The position numbers and the translations under genes were made by a program. A stretch of DNA of 64,000 nucleotides, from NCBI RefSeq assembly GCF_000799735.1, contig NZ_JUHH01000001.1, positions 1,674,001-1,738,000 on the forward strand, read 5' to 3'. The notes below the pieces were generated by a model, which was not told the origin of the DNA, did no database searches, and worked only from the letters and a program-made list of their open reading frames with translations. This DNA is from Methylotenera sp. G11. Lineage in GTDB: Bacteria > Pseudomonadota > Gammaproteobacteria > Burkholderiales > Methylophilaceae. This document shows positions 9,600 to 18,530 of this stretch, piece by piece. Every line of letters starts with the position of its first letter. Position 1 is the stretch's first letter.

Positions 9600-9839
9600 A
9601 TGACGACCGAAGCCATAACACAGCACAATAACCCTTTGCACGGCAAGACTCTGGAGGCAATACTGACTGCATTGCTTGACCACTACGGATGGAACGGCTT
9701 AGCCGAACGTATCCCTGTGAACTGTTTCAGGAATGACCCCAGCATCAGATCAAGCCTGAAATTCCTGCGTAAAACGCCCTGGGCCAGAGATAAGGTTGAA
9801 ACACTTTATTTATCGCTGCCCGCCGCACCGGGTCGTTAA
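9600..9839 (+). CDS. VF530-like small DNA-binding protein (DUF2132)
   Basis: A 79-residue protein with the core [33 protein letters not shown] in outline followed by [19 protein letters not shown], which matches the VF530/DUF2132 family. Family members are small, all-helical proteins of uncertain function; a SAP-like fold and DNA binding have been suggested from structure. The open frame extends further upstream, but the ATG at 9600 gives the family-length product and the upstream extension has no similarity. It sits between two genes of sugar-transfer type, with no obvious link to them. Confidence 0.75.
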   Translation: MTTEAITQHNNPLHGKTLEAILTALLDHYGWNGLAERIPVNCFRNDPSIRSSLKFLRKTPWARDKVETLYLSLPAAPGR

Positions 9840-9920
9840 GCTCGTGTCAGCACATATGGCGTCAATGGTCCATCAAGCCTGAACCTGGTTCCCGAACAAA
9901 CCTCAAATTAAAATCCACAG

Positions 9921-10781
9921 ATGAAAATCGACAAACTGATCATAGCGGTAACATTTTATTACGTTGAGGCGCGGCTCAAATACCTATCCGCAATCTCACG
10001 CCATTTCTCCAGCCTGGCGAACCAGGTTCAAGTATTCATTACCACCAACACCAAGGATGAAGGCCATCACCAGAAAATCATGGCGAGCCTTGACCAACAG
10101 CTCGAAGCAGAAATTCTTGTTCCTGAACTGCTGGGGCACCCTTATCTGCTCACGTGGTGCCATCTCGATATTTTCAGGGAGAAGTTCCGTCAGGACGAGG
10201 GCATTACGCACTTTATGTATCTTGAAGATGACATGTGCATTCACCCCGGCAATATTGCATACTGGATGCAGGCACGGGAAACGCTCAGGCCACATGGGCT
10301 CCTTCCATCTTTCCTGAGGTTTGAGTACAAATCAGAAGAAGATACACCATACAGCAGCGACGTTACCAAGAAGATCCCCTTCTGGCAGCTGCCGAAAGTC
10401 AGGATCTCGGATCATTATTATTTCGTAAACTTACGCAAACCATATCAGGGCATGTATTTAATGGACAGGGAGCTGATGCAGGAACATTTATCCGGTCCAT
10501 CATGCAGCCCGGATTTCGGCATCTGGAATATCAGGGAAAAAGCGGCGCAGGGGCTCACCTTTGCAAAAATACCGGCGGGCTACACTTCAAGAAACCTGGT
10601 CGGATATGACAGCAGCACACGGCAGATTGACCCGGATGCCCTGATACATCACACCCCCAACAATTACGCGAACAATCCGGATAGCGGGTTTGGCAAACTG
10701 CCCGTGAATGAACTGATCGACATGTCACTTACGGGCTATATACGCAGCCTGGTAAAACCAAAAAGCGCATTCAACTTTTAG
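9921..10781 (+). CDS. Putative GT-A-like glycosyltransferase
   Basis: A 286-residue soluble protein. It begins with a beta-strand KLIIAVTFYY, includes VQVFITTNT near residue 37, and has YLEDDMCIHPGN near residues 99-110, a DXD-like acidic motif of the kind that binds metal and nucleotide-sugar in GT-A enzymes. No membrane segment or signal peptide is seen. The family is not one I can name with certainty; a lipopolysaccharide or protein glycosyltransferase is the best guess. The gene ends convergently with modC, overlapping it by 11 bases. Confidence 0.5.
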   Translation: MKIDKLIIAVTFYYVEARLKYLSAISRHFSSLANQVQVFITTNTKDEGHHQKIMASLDQQLEAEILVPELLGHPYLLTWCHLDIFREKFRQDEGITHFMYLEDDMCIHPGNIAYWMQARETLRPHGLLPSFLRFEYKSEEDTPYSSDVTKKIPFWQLPKVRISDHYYFVNLRKPYQGMYLMDRELMQEHLSGPSCSPDFGIWNIREKAAQGLTFAKIPAGYTSRNLVGYDSSTRQIDPDALIHHTPNNYANNPDSGFGKLPVNELIDMSLTGYIRSLVKPKSAFNF

Positions 10782-11409
10782 CCTTGCCGTTCAGGATATG
10801 AATGAAATTATCCGTAATCTGCATGATTTCCTTTTTGGAATGGCTGATGTAGATCATCGGAATATTGATTTCATCAGCAATTAATTTCAAGAAAGGCAGG
10901 ATCTGGTTCTTCAGCCTGTCGTCCAGCGATGCCAGCGGCTCATCCAGCATCAGCAGCCTGGGCGAGCTCAGGAGCGCACGTCCTAACGCCACCCTTTGCT
11001 TCTCGCCGCCGGATAACTGATGTGGGCGCTGCTGCAGCAAGGCGCCGATTTCAAGCAGCTGCACAATGTGCCCGAAATCAAACTGCTGCCGGCTGGCAGG
11101 GATAAAATTCAAGGCATAACGCAGGTTCTGCTCAACATTCAGGTGCGGAAACAGGCGCCCATCCTGGAATACCAGCCCTATCCTGCGTGCATGTACGGGT
11201 TGATTGATATGTGTCCGGCTGTCGAACAGGCATTCGCCATTGATCACGACACGCCCGCTATCTGGTCTGATGATGCCGGCAATGATATTCAGCAAGGTGC
11301 TTTTACCTGAACCCGACGGCCCGAAAATAGCGGTCACGCGATGTTCCAGCTGCAGCGAGACATCCAGCTCGAAATTCGGCCGTTCAAGCCGCGCCTGCAC
11401 TTCAATCAT
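10771..11409 (-). CDS. modC: Molybdate ABC transporter ATP-binding protein, short form
   Basis: A 212-residue ABC ATPase with Walker A GPSGSGKSTLL, Q-loop in FQDGRLFPHL, signature LSGGEKQRVALGRALL, Walker B LLMLDEP and the H-loop ISHSKKE. The pairing with modB (4-base junction) points to molybdate or tungstate uptake. It is shorter than typical ModC (about 350 residues) because it stops straight after the ATPase domain and lacks the C-terminal molybdate-binding Mop/TOBE domain. The ATG at 11409 has GAGG 7 bases upstream; an ATG at 11421 overlaps the modB stop and is an alternative start. No modA is present in the window. Confidence 0.85.
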   Translation of the reverse strand: MIEVQARLERPNFELDVSLQLEHRVTAIFGPSGSGKSTLLNIIAGIIRPDSGRVVINGECLFDSRTHINQPVHARRIGLVFQDGRLFPHLNVEQNLRYALNFIPASRQQFDFGHIVQLLEIGALLQQRPHQLSGGEKQRVALGRALLSSPRLLMLDEPLASLDDRLKNQILPFLKLIADEINIPMIYISHSKKEIMQITDNFIHILNGKAKS

Positions 11410-11417
11410 GCCGTACC

Positions 11418-12128
11418 TCAATCATGCCCGCGCCCGATCTGCAGGTTGGCTTTACGCTCCAGCCTGTCACTCACCATCAGCGCACCCAGCGCCAGTAAAA
11501 CGCTTAATATGACCAGGCGCAAAGCCGGCAGGTCGCCATCCGGCACCTGTGTGTAGCTGTAAATCGCCAGTGGCAGCGTGCGTGTTTCATTCTCGATATT
11601 GCCGACAAAGGTAATGGTTGCGCCAAATTCACCCATACTGCGGCTGAAAGCCAATATCAAACCCGTAATAATGCCGGACATGGATAACGGCAGGGTAATG
11701 GTGAAAAACACCCTGAGCGGATGCGCCCCCAGGGACTGGGCTGCAATCTCCAGCCCCTTGTCTACCTGCGAGATCGCCTGCCTCACCGAGCGCACCATCA
11801 GCGGAAACGCCATCATGGCAGAGGCGACGACCGCGCCCATCCACGTAAACGCCAGGCTGATGCCAAAATACTCATGCAGGTACCTGCCGATCAGACCCTG
11901 GTTACCCAGCAGCAATAACAGCAGGAACCCCGGCACGACCGGCGGCAGAACCAGTGGCAGGTGCACCAGGCTATCCAGCAAGGATTTACCGAAGAAGGAT
12001 TTTCGCGCGAGCAGCCATGCGACAGCGGTCGCCGGAATCAGGATCAGCGCCACGCAAAACAAGGCCACTTTTAATGAAAGCAGCAATATTGAAATTTCAG
12101 CGGATGTGAAATGGAAAAGATCAAGCAT
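11418..12128 (-). CDS. modB: Molybdate ABC transporter permease
   Basis: A 236-residue inner-membrane permease with five to six hydrophobic segments and the EAA-type coupling loop in GLEIAAQSLGAHPLRVFFTITLP around residues 134-156. FSRSMGEFGATITFVGNI is the signature stretch shared by ModB proteins. The start chosen at 12128 (MLDLFHFT) matches the usual ModB beginning; an in-frame ATG at 12176 would add 16 unlikely residues. The stop overlaps the first possible ATG of modC. Without modA the binding protein must be encoded elsewhere. Confidence 0.88.
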   Translation of the reverse strand: MLDLFHFTSAEISILLLSLKVALFCVALILIPATAVAWLLARKSFFGKSLLDSLVHLPLVLPPVVPGFLLLLLLGNQGLIGRYLHEYFGISLAFTWMGAVVASAMMAFPLMVRSVRQAISQVDKGLEIAAQSLGAHPLRVFFTITLPLSMSGIITGLILAFSRSMGEFGATITFVGNIENETRTLPLAIYSYTQVPDGDLPALRLVILSVLLALGALMVSDRLERKANLQIGRGHD

Positions 12129-12337
12129 ATCGGGATTGTAGCCTACTACATGCTTTTGTGGCGCGCCCCGGCTCAACCGTCATGGCTGAATCCCGCGCCC
12201 GCTTCTTGATAACAAGGCGCCAATATGGTCTGCGGCGGCTTGTATCCATGCATCGCTTTTTCTCGAATCTAAACGACAGTAATCCGGCAACAGCGCGCAT
12301 GCGGCTGTTGCCGGATGATATTAAAACAATACCTGTT

Positions 12338-12385
12338 ATCGATATTGACTATCAATATTCAATATCGATATTGGCCGTCAATATT
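12338..12385. repeat. Cluster of TCAATATY half-sites with a 14-bp palindrome
   Basis: Five copies of TCAATATT/C in both orientations lie within 48 bases (at about 12341, 12352, 12359, 12367 and 12378). The pair at 12360-12373 forms the perfect palindrome CAATATCGATATTG. The cluster ends at the stop codon of the small membrane protein gene and lies in the 256-bp gap between it and modB. It could be a regulator-binding array for modBC or simply a folded 3' end; nothing in the sequence decides. Confidence 0.35.
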
Positions 12386-12609
12386 TACTGTGCCGCAGCC
12401 TCTGCTTCGGCAGGCGGCGCTGCTTCGGGCTGCGTACCCCCTATTTTTTTGTTAAGCAGCAGGACTTCGCCCTGGGTAATGGTGGTCAATGTATTTGTCC
12501 GGCTAACGGCCACTAAAGACAAAATGAGCGCCAGCACTGCAACGACAAACGTTACAGCGATCCAGATACCGAATCTTGCCGGTTCAATAACGTGATTCAC
12601 ATCAGACAT
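12385..12609 (-). CDS. Small single-pass membrane protein
   Basis: A 74-residue protein with one hydrophobic helix (IWIAVTFVVAVLALILSLVAV, about residues 15-35), an acidic and Ala/Pro-rich C-terminal tail and no recognised domain. It lies 48 bases beyond the TPR lipoprotein gene of the Tad locus, on the same strand, and may be co-transcribed as its last gene. Its sequence upstream contains an AGGGAG-like element a few bases before the ATG. Function unknown. Confidence 0.55.
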   Translation of the reverse strand: MSDVNHVIEPARFGIWIAVTFVVAVLALILSLVAVSRTNTLTTITQGEVLLLNKKIGGTQPEAAPPAEAEAAAQ

Positions 12610-12657
12610 ATTATTTACTCCCTTTTGTTAAAAAATTTAAGCGCTACATTTTTACTG

Positions 12658-13893
12658 CTAAAAAAGCTGCTGCACGGCACCTGTGTTGCCTTCTGAAGCA
12701 TGCAGGGCGAGCTGCGTTGCTTTTGTCCGGGATTCATAATGGGCAAGCTGCGTCACCATATCCCTGCCCAGCACGACCCTGACGTTCACATTGGCACGAA
12801 TATCACGGCGCTCAACAAGTTTGGGCGCATCCAGCAGTTTGGATTGCAGCAACAGCGCCTGCGCCTCATAGCCAGGGCGATAATGGATCTGTGTCGTCAG
12901 CGTCCGGTATGGCTTTTTATTGGTCAATCGCGTTGCCATATACCCCTGTTCGCGCAGGAACCTGCTGACTTTACCGGCCGCACCGTTCACGCCGTTTCCG
13001 TTTGCCACTTCAAGGCGTATCTGCTGCATGTTCTGCTCAGCCTCGACGGCTGCGACCTGCACTGTTTCGGCACTTTGCGGACTGATCTGCAGCTCTGATA
13101 CATGCGGTGCCAATTGCACCAGTTTTGCCCGGCTCTCTATTGCAGGCACCACCAGCGGCGCCGTATCGGCTGTGCGGATAACGCCCCGGTCTTTGGGGAT
13201 TGCCAGTACCTGCACATCCTGCGGTGCAGCTGCGGTTGAGACGGCACTGGAATCAGCGGCTGGAGCTGGAGTTGCAGCCGCTGCAATATAGGTCACGCTG
13301 GGCGGCGCGCTTGGGGCAGGCACGGGCACGGCGGCCTCGGCTGCTTGTTGAGTGGTTTTCTCTACGCTGATGGCTTCAGAAAAAGCCAGTGCGGCCTGCG
13401 TAGTATTGCCGGCCTTGGCATAAGCCTGACCCAGGTTATTCAGCGCACGCTGGTTATTTGGGTCAAGCGCCGTTGCCTGCTGCAACGCTTTTACCGACTC
13501 GGCATACTGGCCTTGCAGGTAATAGGCATAGCCCATATTGCTGTATAAATGCGCAGCCTTGGGTGCCTGTTTGATCGCGAGGCGGAATGCCTCGATCGCC
13601 TCGCGGTACTTGCCCTGTCTTGAGTAAACGACGCCCAGGCCATTGCGTGCCTCCACGAAGCCGGCATCTGCATTCAGCGCTTTCATATAAGCATTGATCG
13701 CTTCATCAAAGCGGTTCTGCCCCTGGTAGTAACGGCCCAGCTGGTACATGGCTTCAGGTTTGTCGCCGCTGCTTCTGGTCACCGCGGTTGACTTGATTGT
13801 CCACGGCACGGCACTGGTACTCTGGTTAGACGCGCAGCTCGTCATCAATGCGATGCAGCACACTGCCGGTAAGATTTTATGTTTAGCGTTCAT
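12658..13893 (-). CDS. tadD: TadD-like TPR lipoprotein with C-terminal LytR_C-like domain
   Basis: A 411-residue protein with a lipoprotein signal (lipid-acceptor Cys20 in ALMTSC). At least four tetratricopeptide repeats run from about residue 47 to 180 (AMYQLGRYYQGQNRFDEAI and similar). A low-complexity Ala/Pro linker follows, then a region near 290-350 (LEVANGNGVNGAAGKVSRFLREQG) that resembles the LytR C-terminal domain. TPR-plus-LytR_C lipoproteins of this kind are the TadD component of Tad pilus loci, where they are thought to help outer-membrane assembly. It follows tadC by 28 bases. Confidence 0.82.
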   Translation of the reverse strand: MNAKHKILPAVCCIALMTSCASNQSTSAVPWTIKSTAVTRSSGDKPEAMYQLGRYYQGQNRFDEAINAYMKALNADAGFVEARNGLGVVYSRQGKYREAIEAFRLAIKQAPKAAHLYSNMGYAYYLQGQYAESVKALQQATALDPNNQRALNNLGQAYAKAGNTTQAALAFSEAISVEKTTQQAAEAAVPVPAPSAPPSVTYIAAAATPAPAADSSAVSTAAAPQDVQVLAIPKDRGVIRTADTAPLVVPAIESRAKLVQLAPHVSELQISPQSAETVQVAAVEAEQNMQQIRLEVANGNGVNGAAGKVSRFLREQGYMATRLTNKKPYRTLTTQIHYRPGYEAQALLLQSKLLDAPKLVERRDIRANVNVRVVLGRDMVTQLAHYESRTKATQLALHASEGNTGAVQQLF

Positions 13894-13921
13894 TTGAAAC
13901 CTCCAAACTTAACAACTACGT

Positions 13922-14875
13922 CTACTGACCCGCCAATGCCGGCAGCATGATGCGATGTATGCTGATGAGCGCCGGCCCTAACAGTACCAGCAGCATTGAT
14001 GGGAATATAAAGAATATCAGCGGGAACAGCAGCTTCAATGCAATCTTGGCAGCCGCCTCTTCTGCCCGCAGGCGGCGTTTGGTGCGCAGATTCTCCGCAT
14101 GTACCCGCAAAGCCTGTGCGATACTGGTACCGAAACGGTCTGACTGCACCAGCATCGCCACCAGCGTGTCAATATCCTCAACCCCGGTTCTCAGTGCAAG
14201 GTTGCGTAACGCCCTTTCACGCGAGCTGCCTGCACGCAGTTCAAGGTTGATCAGATGCAGCTCTTCACCCAGTGTCGGGCTGATCATGTGCATTTCCTCG
14301 CTGACCCTTGCCAGCGCAGCATCCAGACCCAGGCCTGATTCTACGCAGACGATAATCAGGTCCATGGCATCCGGAAAGCTGTCGAGGATTTCACGTTTCC
14401 GATAAGCGATGCGACGCTCCAGGAACACATTCGGCAGGAAATAGCCCAATCCGGCAGCGGTAACAATGAACAGCAGCAACAGATTCGCCTTAAGGTTGAT
14501 CCCGCTGATCGTAACGTAAAGGATGACCATCAGCGGCAGCGCAAAGGTAAGCAGCGTTTTTGCCAGGAAATAGACCATCGGCGCCGTTTCATTGCGGTAG
14601 CCGGCATTCATGAAACGGATGCGCAGCTGGGAAGTCTCCCACCCTTCTTTAGGCACTGAAAGCTGGGCTACCGGTTTGGTGAGTTCAATGATCTTGCCCA
14701 CCCATGGAGCAACCCTGGCCTGCTCGTCGATCTCGACTGGATCATCACGGCCGGATCTCACAATCCGCAGCCTGTCTTGCAGAGACTTGGTATTGAATTG
14801 TGTCAGGATCACCAGTGCGACCACAAACACGGTAATGAAAATTAATGCTAGATAAATGATTTGTATGCTGTTCAT
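13922..14875 (-). CDS. tadC: Tad pilus inner-membrane platform protein TadC
   Basis: A 317-residue type II secretion F-domain protein with hydrophobic segments near the N-terminus, around residue 95-140 and at the C-terminus. The F-domain reads FPDAMDLIIVCVESGLGLDAALARVSEE, which is the conserved TadB/TadC cytoplasmic region. It pairs with TadB to form the platform on which the TadA motor works. Start ATG has a weak GAG upstream. It lies 24 bases after tadB. Confidence 0.9.
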   Translation of the reverse strand: MNSIQIIYLALIFITVFVVALVILTQFNTKSLQDRLRIVRSGRDDPVEIDEQARVAPWVGKIIELTKPVAQLSVPKEGWETSQLRIRFMNAGYRNETAPMVYFLAKTLLTFALPLMVILYVTISGINLKANLLLLFIVTAAGLGYFLPNVFLERRIAYRKREILDSFPDAMDLIIVCVESGLGLDAALARVSEEMHMISPTLGEELHLINLELRAGSSRERALRNLALRTGVEDIDTLVAMLVQSDRFGTSIAQALRVHAENLRTKRRLRAEEAAAKIALKLLFPLIFFIFPSMLLVLLGPALISIHRIMLPALAGQ

Positions 14876-14899
14876 ATTATTCTCAATTCATTAATCTGC

Positions 14900-15874
14900 T
14901 TACACCCTGATTTTAATGATGCGGCTCATCGCATAAATACCCAGCAGCATCATGCCCAGGGCGACAAGGCTTAACCTGATACCCAGCGGGTCGGTCCAGA
15001 GCACGCTTAAAAAGCCGGGGTTAACCACCTGCAAAGTGGCGCCAAGTATGAAAGGCAGCAATGTCAGTATCCAGGCCGACAGCTTGCCCTCTGCCGACAG
15101 CACGCGCACCGTTCCCATCAGTTTCAGGCGCTCCCGGATAATCCCGCTGATGTTGCTCAGCAGTTCGGATAAATTACCGCCTGTTTCATGCTGGATCAGC
15201 ACCGCAATCACAAAATAACTGAGATCGGTGCTCGGCACGCGCACACTCAGGTTTGTCAAGGCTTCCTGTGTGGAGATGCCATAGTTGATTTCCTCAAACA
15301 CCAGCCTGAACTCTGACGCGATCGGCTCGGACATCTCGTTGCCCACCATACGCAAAGCGCTCGGGAATGCATGCCCGGCTCTCATGGCGCGCCCCATCAG
15401 GTCCAGCGCATCAGGCAGCTGCGCTTCAATCACCCGCATGCGTTTATTTTTCGCATTGATCGTCAGAATCAACGGCAACGATCCGAGCGCTATCGCCAGC
15501 ACAACCAGAAAGAACAGCGGCATCGCCAGAAACACGGCAATCGCTGCGCCAAGCAGCGCCATCAGGATACTGATGCCCAGGAAAGCCGCCACGCTAAGGT
15601 TCGAGCCTGATTGCAGCAATAGCCGATCCAGCAGGTGTACCCGCGGCAGGCTCAGCAACAGGCTTTGCAATTCAGGGGTTTTTGCAAGCAGACGCTGCTT
15701 GGCCAATGTCGCAGCCTGGCCGCTGCCGCCTGCTGCCGATATTGCCTGCAACCGTTTGGCAATACGTGTTTTTTCCGGCCCTTTGTAGGCATTCCATGTG
15801 AGAAAAACACCTTCCAGGAACAGCACTACCGCAAAGAAGCCCAGCACTACAAACAGATAATAGAGAAAGTCCAC
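14900..15874 (-). CDS. tadB: Tad pilus inner-membrane platform protein TadB
   Basis: A 324-residue protein with an N-terminal membrane helix, a further hydrophobic pair around residues 97-135, and two at the C-terminus. The central F-domain has QLPDALDLMGRAMRAGHAFPSALRMVGNEM and ends with HETGGNLSELLSNIS, the characteristic TadB motif. It is the partner of TadC in the inner-membrane platform. Only 9 bases separate it from tadA. Confidence 0.92.
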   Translation of the reverse strand: MDFLYYLFVVLGFFAVVLFLEGVFLTWNAYKGPEKTRIAKRLQAISAAGGSGQAATLAKQRLLAKTPELQSLLLSLPRVHLLDRLLLQSGSNLSVAAFLGISILMALLGAAIAVFLAMPLFFLVVLAIALGSLPLILTINAKNKRMRVIEAQLPDALDLMGRAMRAGHAFPSALRMVGNEMSEPIASEFRLVFEEINYGISTQEALTNLSVRVPSTDLSYFVIAVLIQHETGGNLSELLSNISGIIRERLKLMGTVRVLSAEGKLSAWILTLLPFILGATLQVVNPGFLSVLWTDPLGIRLSLVALGMMLLGIYAMSRIIKIRV

Positions 15875-15883
15875 ATCAACCTC

Positions 15884-17257
15884 CTATTCAAACAGGACCG
15901 TTGGATCGAACAATTCATCAGGCACATGAACCCCGTGTGTACGCAAGCGTTCTACAAAGCGCGGACGGATACCTGTCGCCCGGAAGCGGCCATTCACGGT
16001 GCCGTCTTCTGCAACGCTGGTTTGTTCGAATGTGAAAATATCCTGCATGGTAATAATATCGCCCTCCATACCGGTAATTTCCTGGATACTCGTGATCTTG
16101 CGCTTACCGTCACTCAGCCGGGTCAGATGCACCACCGCGGTCAGCGCCGAACTGATCTGTTCGCGCATGGCTTTCGGCGGCAGGTTGAAGCCCGCCATGC
16201 CGAACATGTTTTCCAGCCGGGTCAGCGCATCACGCGGCGTATTGGCGTGAACGGTCGCCATGGAACCTTCGTGGCCGGTATTCATCGCCTGCAGCATATC
16301 CACCACTTCGGCACCGCGCACCTCGCCTACGATGATGCGGTCAGGACGCATACGCAGGCTGTTGCGCACCAGCATGCGCGGCGTGACCTCGCCCTTGCCT
16401 TCGATGTTGGGCGGACGCACTTCAAGGCGAACGACATGCGGTTGCTGCAGTTGCAATTCAGCTGCATCTTCAATCGTCACGATACGCTCCGACCCCGGAA
16501 TGCTGCCGGACATGATGTTCAGCAATGTCGTCTTACCGGTACCGGTACCGCCTGAAATCAGGATATTGACCTTGGCTTTCACCAGCCCCTGCAATATTTC
16601 CGCCATCGGCGGCGTCAGGCTTTTATATTCAATAAAATCCTTCATCTGCAGCGGAACCAGTGCAAAACGGCGGATAGACATCAAGGCGCCGTCAACAGCC
16701 AGCGGCGGAATAATGACGTTCACGCGCGAACCATCAGGCAAACGCGCATCCACCATCGGGCTGGATTCATCCACGCGCCGCCCGACACCGGAAACGATCT
16801 TGTCGATGATCTTGAGCAGATGCGCCTCACTTTCAAAGCGCACATCCGTCAGTTCAAGCTTGCCCTTGCGTTCGACATACACCTGCCGGTAAGTATTGAC
16901 CAGGATATCCGACACCGTAGCATCTGCCATCAGGATTTCCAGCGGCCCCAAACCCAGTACCTCATGCTGAATATCTCGCACCAGGTTCAGGCGTTCTGAA
17001 TCATTGATTGCGATGGTCTCTTCAGTCAGCAGACGCTCGACCAGCGTTTTGAGCTCTTCGCGCAAGCGTTCGCCCGACATGCTTTCCATCATCACCAGGT
17101 CAACACGGTCCAGCAACTTACGGTGGATACGTGACCTTAGGGCCTGATACTCCTGATAACCCATAAAACCGTATTGCTGCGGCGCCTGCGTTTGCGCCGT
17201 GATTGAAACCGGGGTTTCATCTTTTTTGATTTCTTCCAATCGATCGCGTAATGACAT
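15884..17257 (-). CDS. tadA: Tad pilus assembly ATPase TadA/CpaF
   Basis: A 457-residue secretion ATPase of the GspE/VirB11 superfamily. Walker A is SGGTGTGKTTLLN, with an aspartate box and the RPDRIIVGEVRG and TGHEGSMATVHANTPRDAL motifs typical of CpaF. It powers Flp pilus polymerisation from the cytoplasmic face of TadB/TadC. The start at 17257 (MSLRDRLEE) has AAGGA about 7 bases upstream and is preferred; an ATG at 17284 would add nine residues. It is followed immediately by tadB and preceded by tadZ. Confidence 0.93.
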   Translation of the reverse strand: MSLRDRLEEIKKDETPVSITAQTQAPQQYGFMGYQEYQALRSRIHRKLLDRVDLVMMESMSGERLREELKTLVERLLTEETIAINDSERLNLVRDIQHEVLGLGPLEILMADATVSDILVNTYRQVYVERKGKLELTDVRFESEAHLLKIIDKIVSGVGRRVDESSPMVDARLPDGSRVNVIIPPLAVDGALMSIRRFALVPLQMKDFIEYKSLTPPMAEILQGLVKAKVNILISGGTGTGKTTLLNIMSGSIPGSERIVTIEDAAELQLQQPHVVRLEVRPPNIEGKGEVTPRMLVRNSLRMRPDRIIVGEVRGAEVVDMLQAMNTGHEGSMATVHANTPRDALTRLENMFGMAGFNLPPKAMREQISSALTAVVHLTRLSDGKRKITSIQEITGMEGDIITMQDIFTFEQTSVAEDGTVNGRFRATGIRPRFVERLRTHGVHVPDELFDPTVLFE

Positions 17258-17325
17258 AGTCCTTATCCTTCCTCGAATCAGCATGCCTCAGCTGACTTAT
17301 AGTTCTGGTTACCGTGCTGATGTGC

Positions 17326-18507
17326 TCAATTAAATAATTTTGAAAGCCAGCTGCTCTCCTTCGCACCGGGTATCTCCGTCAGCTTTTCTGCGATGCCCTC
17401 TAAACTCTTGCTGACCGGATCGTGCCTGGAAATCTTCATGATCGGCACACCCTGGTTAACCGACGCCGAAACGGTCGCGTAGCTATTGGGAATCCGCTCA
17501 TAGACTTTCATTTCCAGGGTCGCTTCCACATCGCGCACATCAATATCACTGGCCTTCTCGCAGCGGTTGATCAACAGGTTGATTTTGGCTTTCGGATACC
17601 CCAGGGAAAGCAGGATCTTGATCAGGCGTTTGGAATCGCGAATGAACGGCAGTGTCTGCTGCAGCACCAGGAAAATGTTATCGGCATGATCCAGCGCTTT
17701 AAGGCTTGATGAATTCAGGGTGCGGCCGATATCCAGAATCACAAAGTCATACTGGCGTTTGGCTAGCTTGATCAGCGTATCCACATGCTGCGGCTTCACT
17801 TCCACTGCACGCTCGGCATCTTCAGGGGCTGCAAGCACACCGAAATTCGGCAGGATCTGCACCATGGACGAAGCCAGGAAAGAAGAGTCCAGGCGGGCAA
17901 TATTGCTGGCGACATCCGCCAGCGTATTGGGCGGAATATGGTCAGACAGGAACAGTGCCGCATCACCGAATTGCAGGTTCAGGTCAAGTAAGGCTACCTT
18001 GATATCGCCATGCGTAGCCGCCAGGGTATACGCCAGGTTACAGGCAAGGAAAGTAGCGCCACTGCCGCCCTTGCCCGAGGTGAACACGATGACTTTACCC
18101 TGCTTGGTGGCCGCAGCATAATTTGATTTGCTCTCCACGCGATGCACCGCACGCAGCAGTTCCTCATTCACCAGCGGCAGTTTCAATACATCCTTAACGC
18201 CGATGCGCAGTGCGCTGATCAGGAACTCCTGCGACACGGTCTCGTTCAGCATGATAAAACCCGTACTCGGGTATTGCATGCAGGCCTGCTCCAGCGCGGC
18301 CAGGTCTTTTGCATCCACCCCTGACTCATCAAGAATCACCACATCAGGCGACTCTTTATTGATTAGGTTGATGATGTTGACCGCTTTATCCAGGCTCCCT
18401 TCAAACAGGTAGAAAACGCGCTGCGGATTATCTTCCAGCAAAACCCGCCGAATACCTTCCATCAGGGTCTTGTTAGGCGAAATTATTGTTATTTTCATTG
18501 GTCTCAT
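17326..18507 (-). CDS. tadZ: Tad pilus localisation protein TadZ/CpaE
   Basis: A 393-residue protein with a receiver-like N-terminal domain (residues 1-125) fused to a ParA/MinD-like ATPase. The deviant Walker motif is KGGSGATFLACNLAYTLA near residue 145. DLNLQFGDAALFL and FVILDIGRTLNSS follow. The receiver part lacks a convincing acidic phospho-site cluster, as usual for TadZ. The protein is thought to place the Tad machine at a cell pole. Two ATGs three codons apart (18507 and 18498) are both possible starts. Confidence 0.88.
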   Translation of the reverse strand: MRPMKITIISPNKTLMEGIRRVLLEDNPQRVFYLFEGSLDKAVNIINLINKESPDVVILDESGVDAKDLAALEQACMQYPSTGFIMLNETVSQEFLISALRIGVKDVLKLPLVNEELLRAVHRVESKSNYAAATKQGKVIVFTSGKGGSGATFLACNLAYTLAATHGDIKVALLDLNLQFGDAALFLSDHIPPNTLADVASNIARLDSSFLASSMVQILPNFGVLAAPEDAERAVEVKPQHVDTLIKLAKRQYDFVILDIGRTLNSSSLKALDHADNIFLVLQQTLPFIRDSKRLIKILLSLGYPKAKINLLINRCEKASDIDVRDVEATLEMKVYERIPNSYATVSASVNQGVPIMKISRHDPVSKSLEGIAEKLTEIPGAKESSWLSKLFN

Positions 18508-18530
18508 TTTTATTTTTCATCCAAAATTTT

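Noticed and set aside
12158-12595. 145-codon plus-strand frame crossing the modB/small-protein gap
   Set aside because: Mostly antisense to the small membrane protein gene; no recognisable domain and no good ribosome binding site.
15635-16555. 306-codon plus-strand frame
   Set aside because: Antisense to tadB and tadA, both of which have strong motifs; the frame has no recognisable domain.
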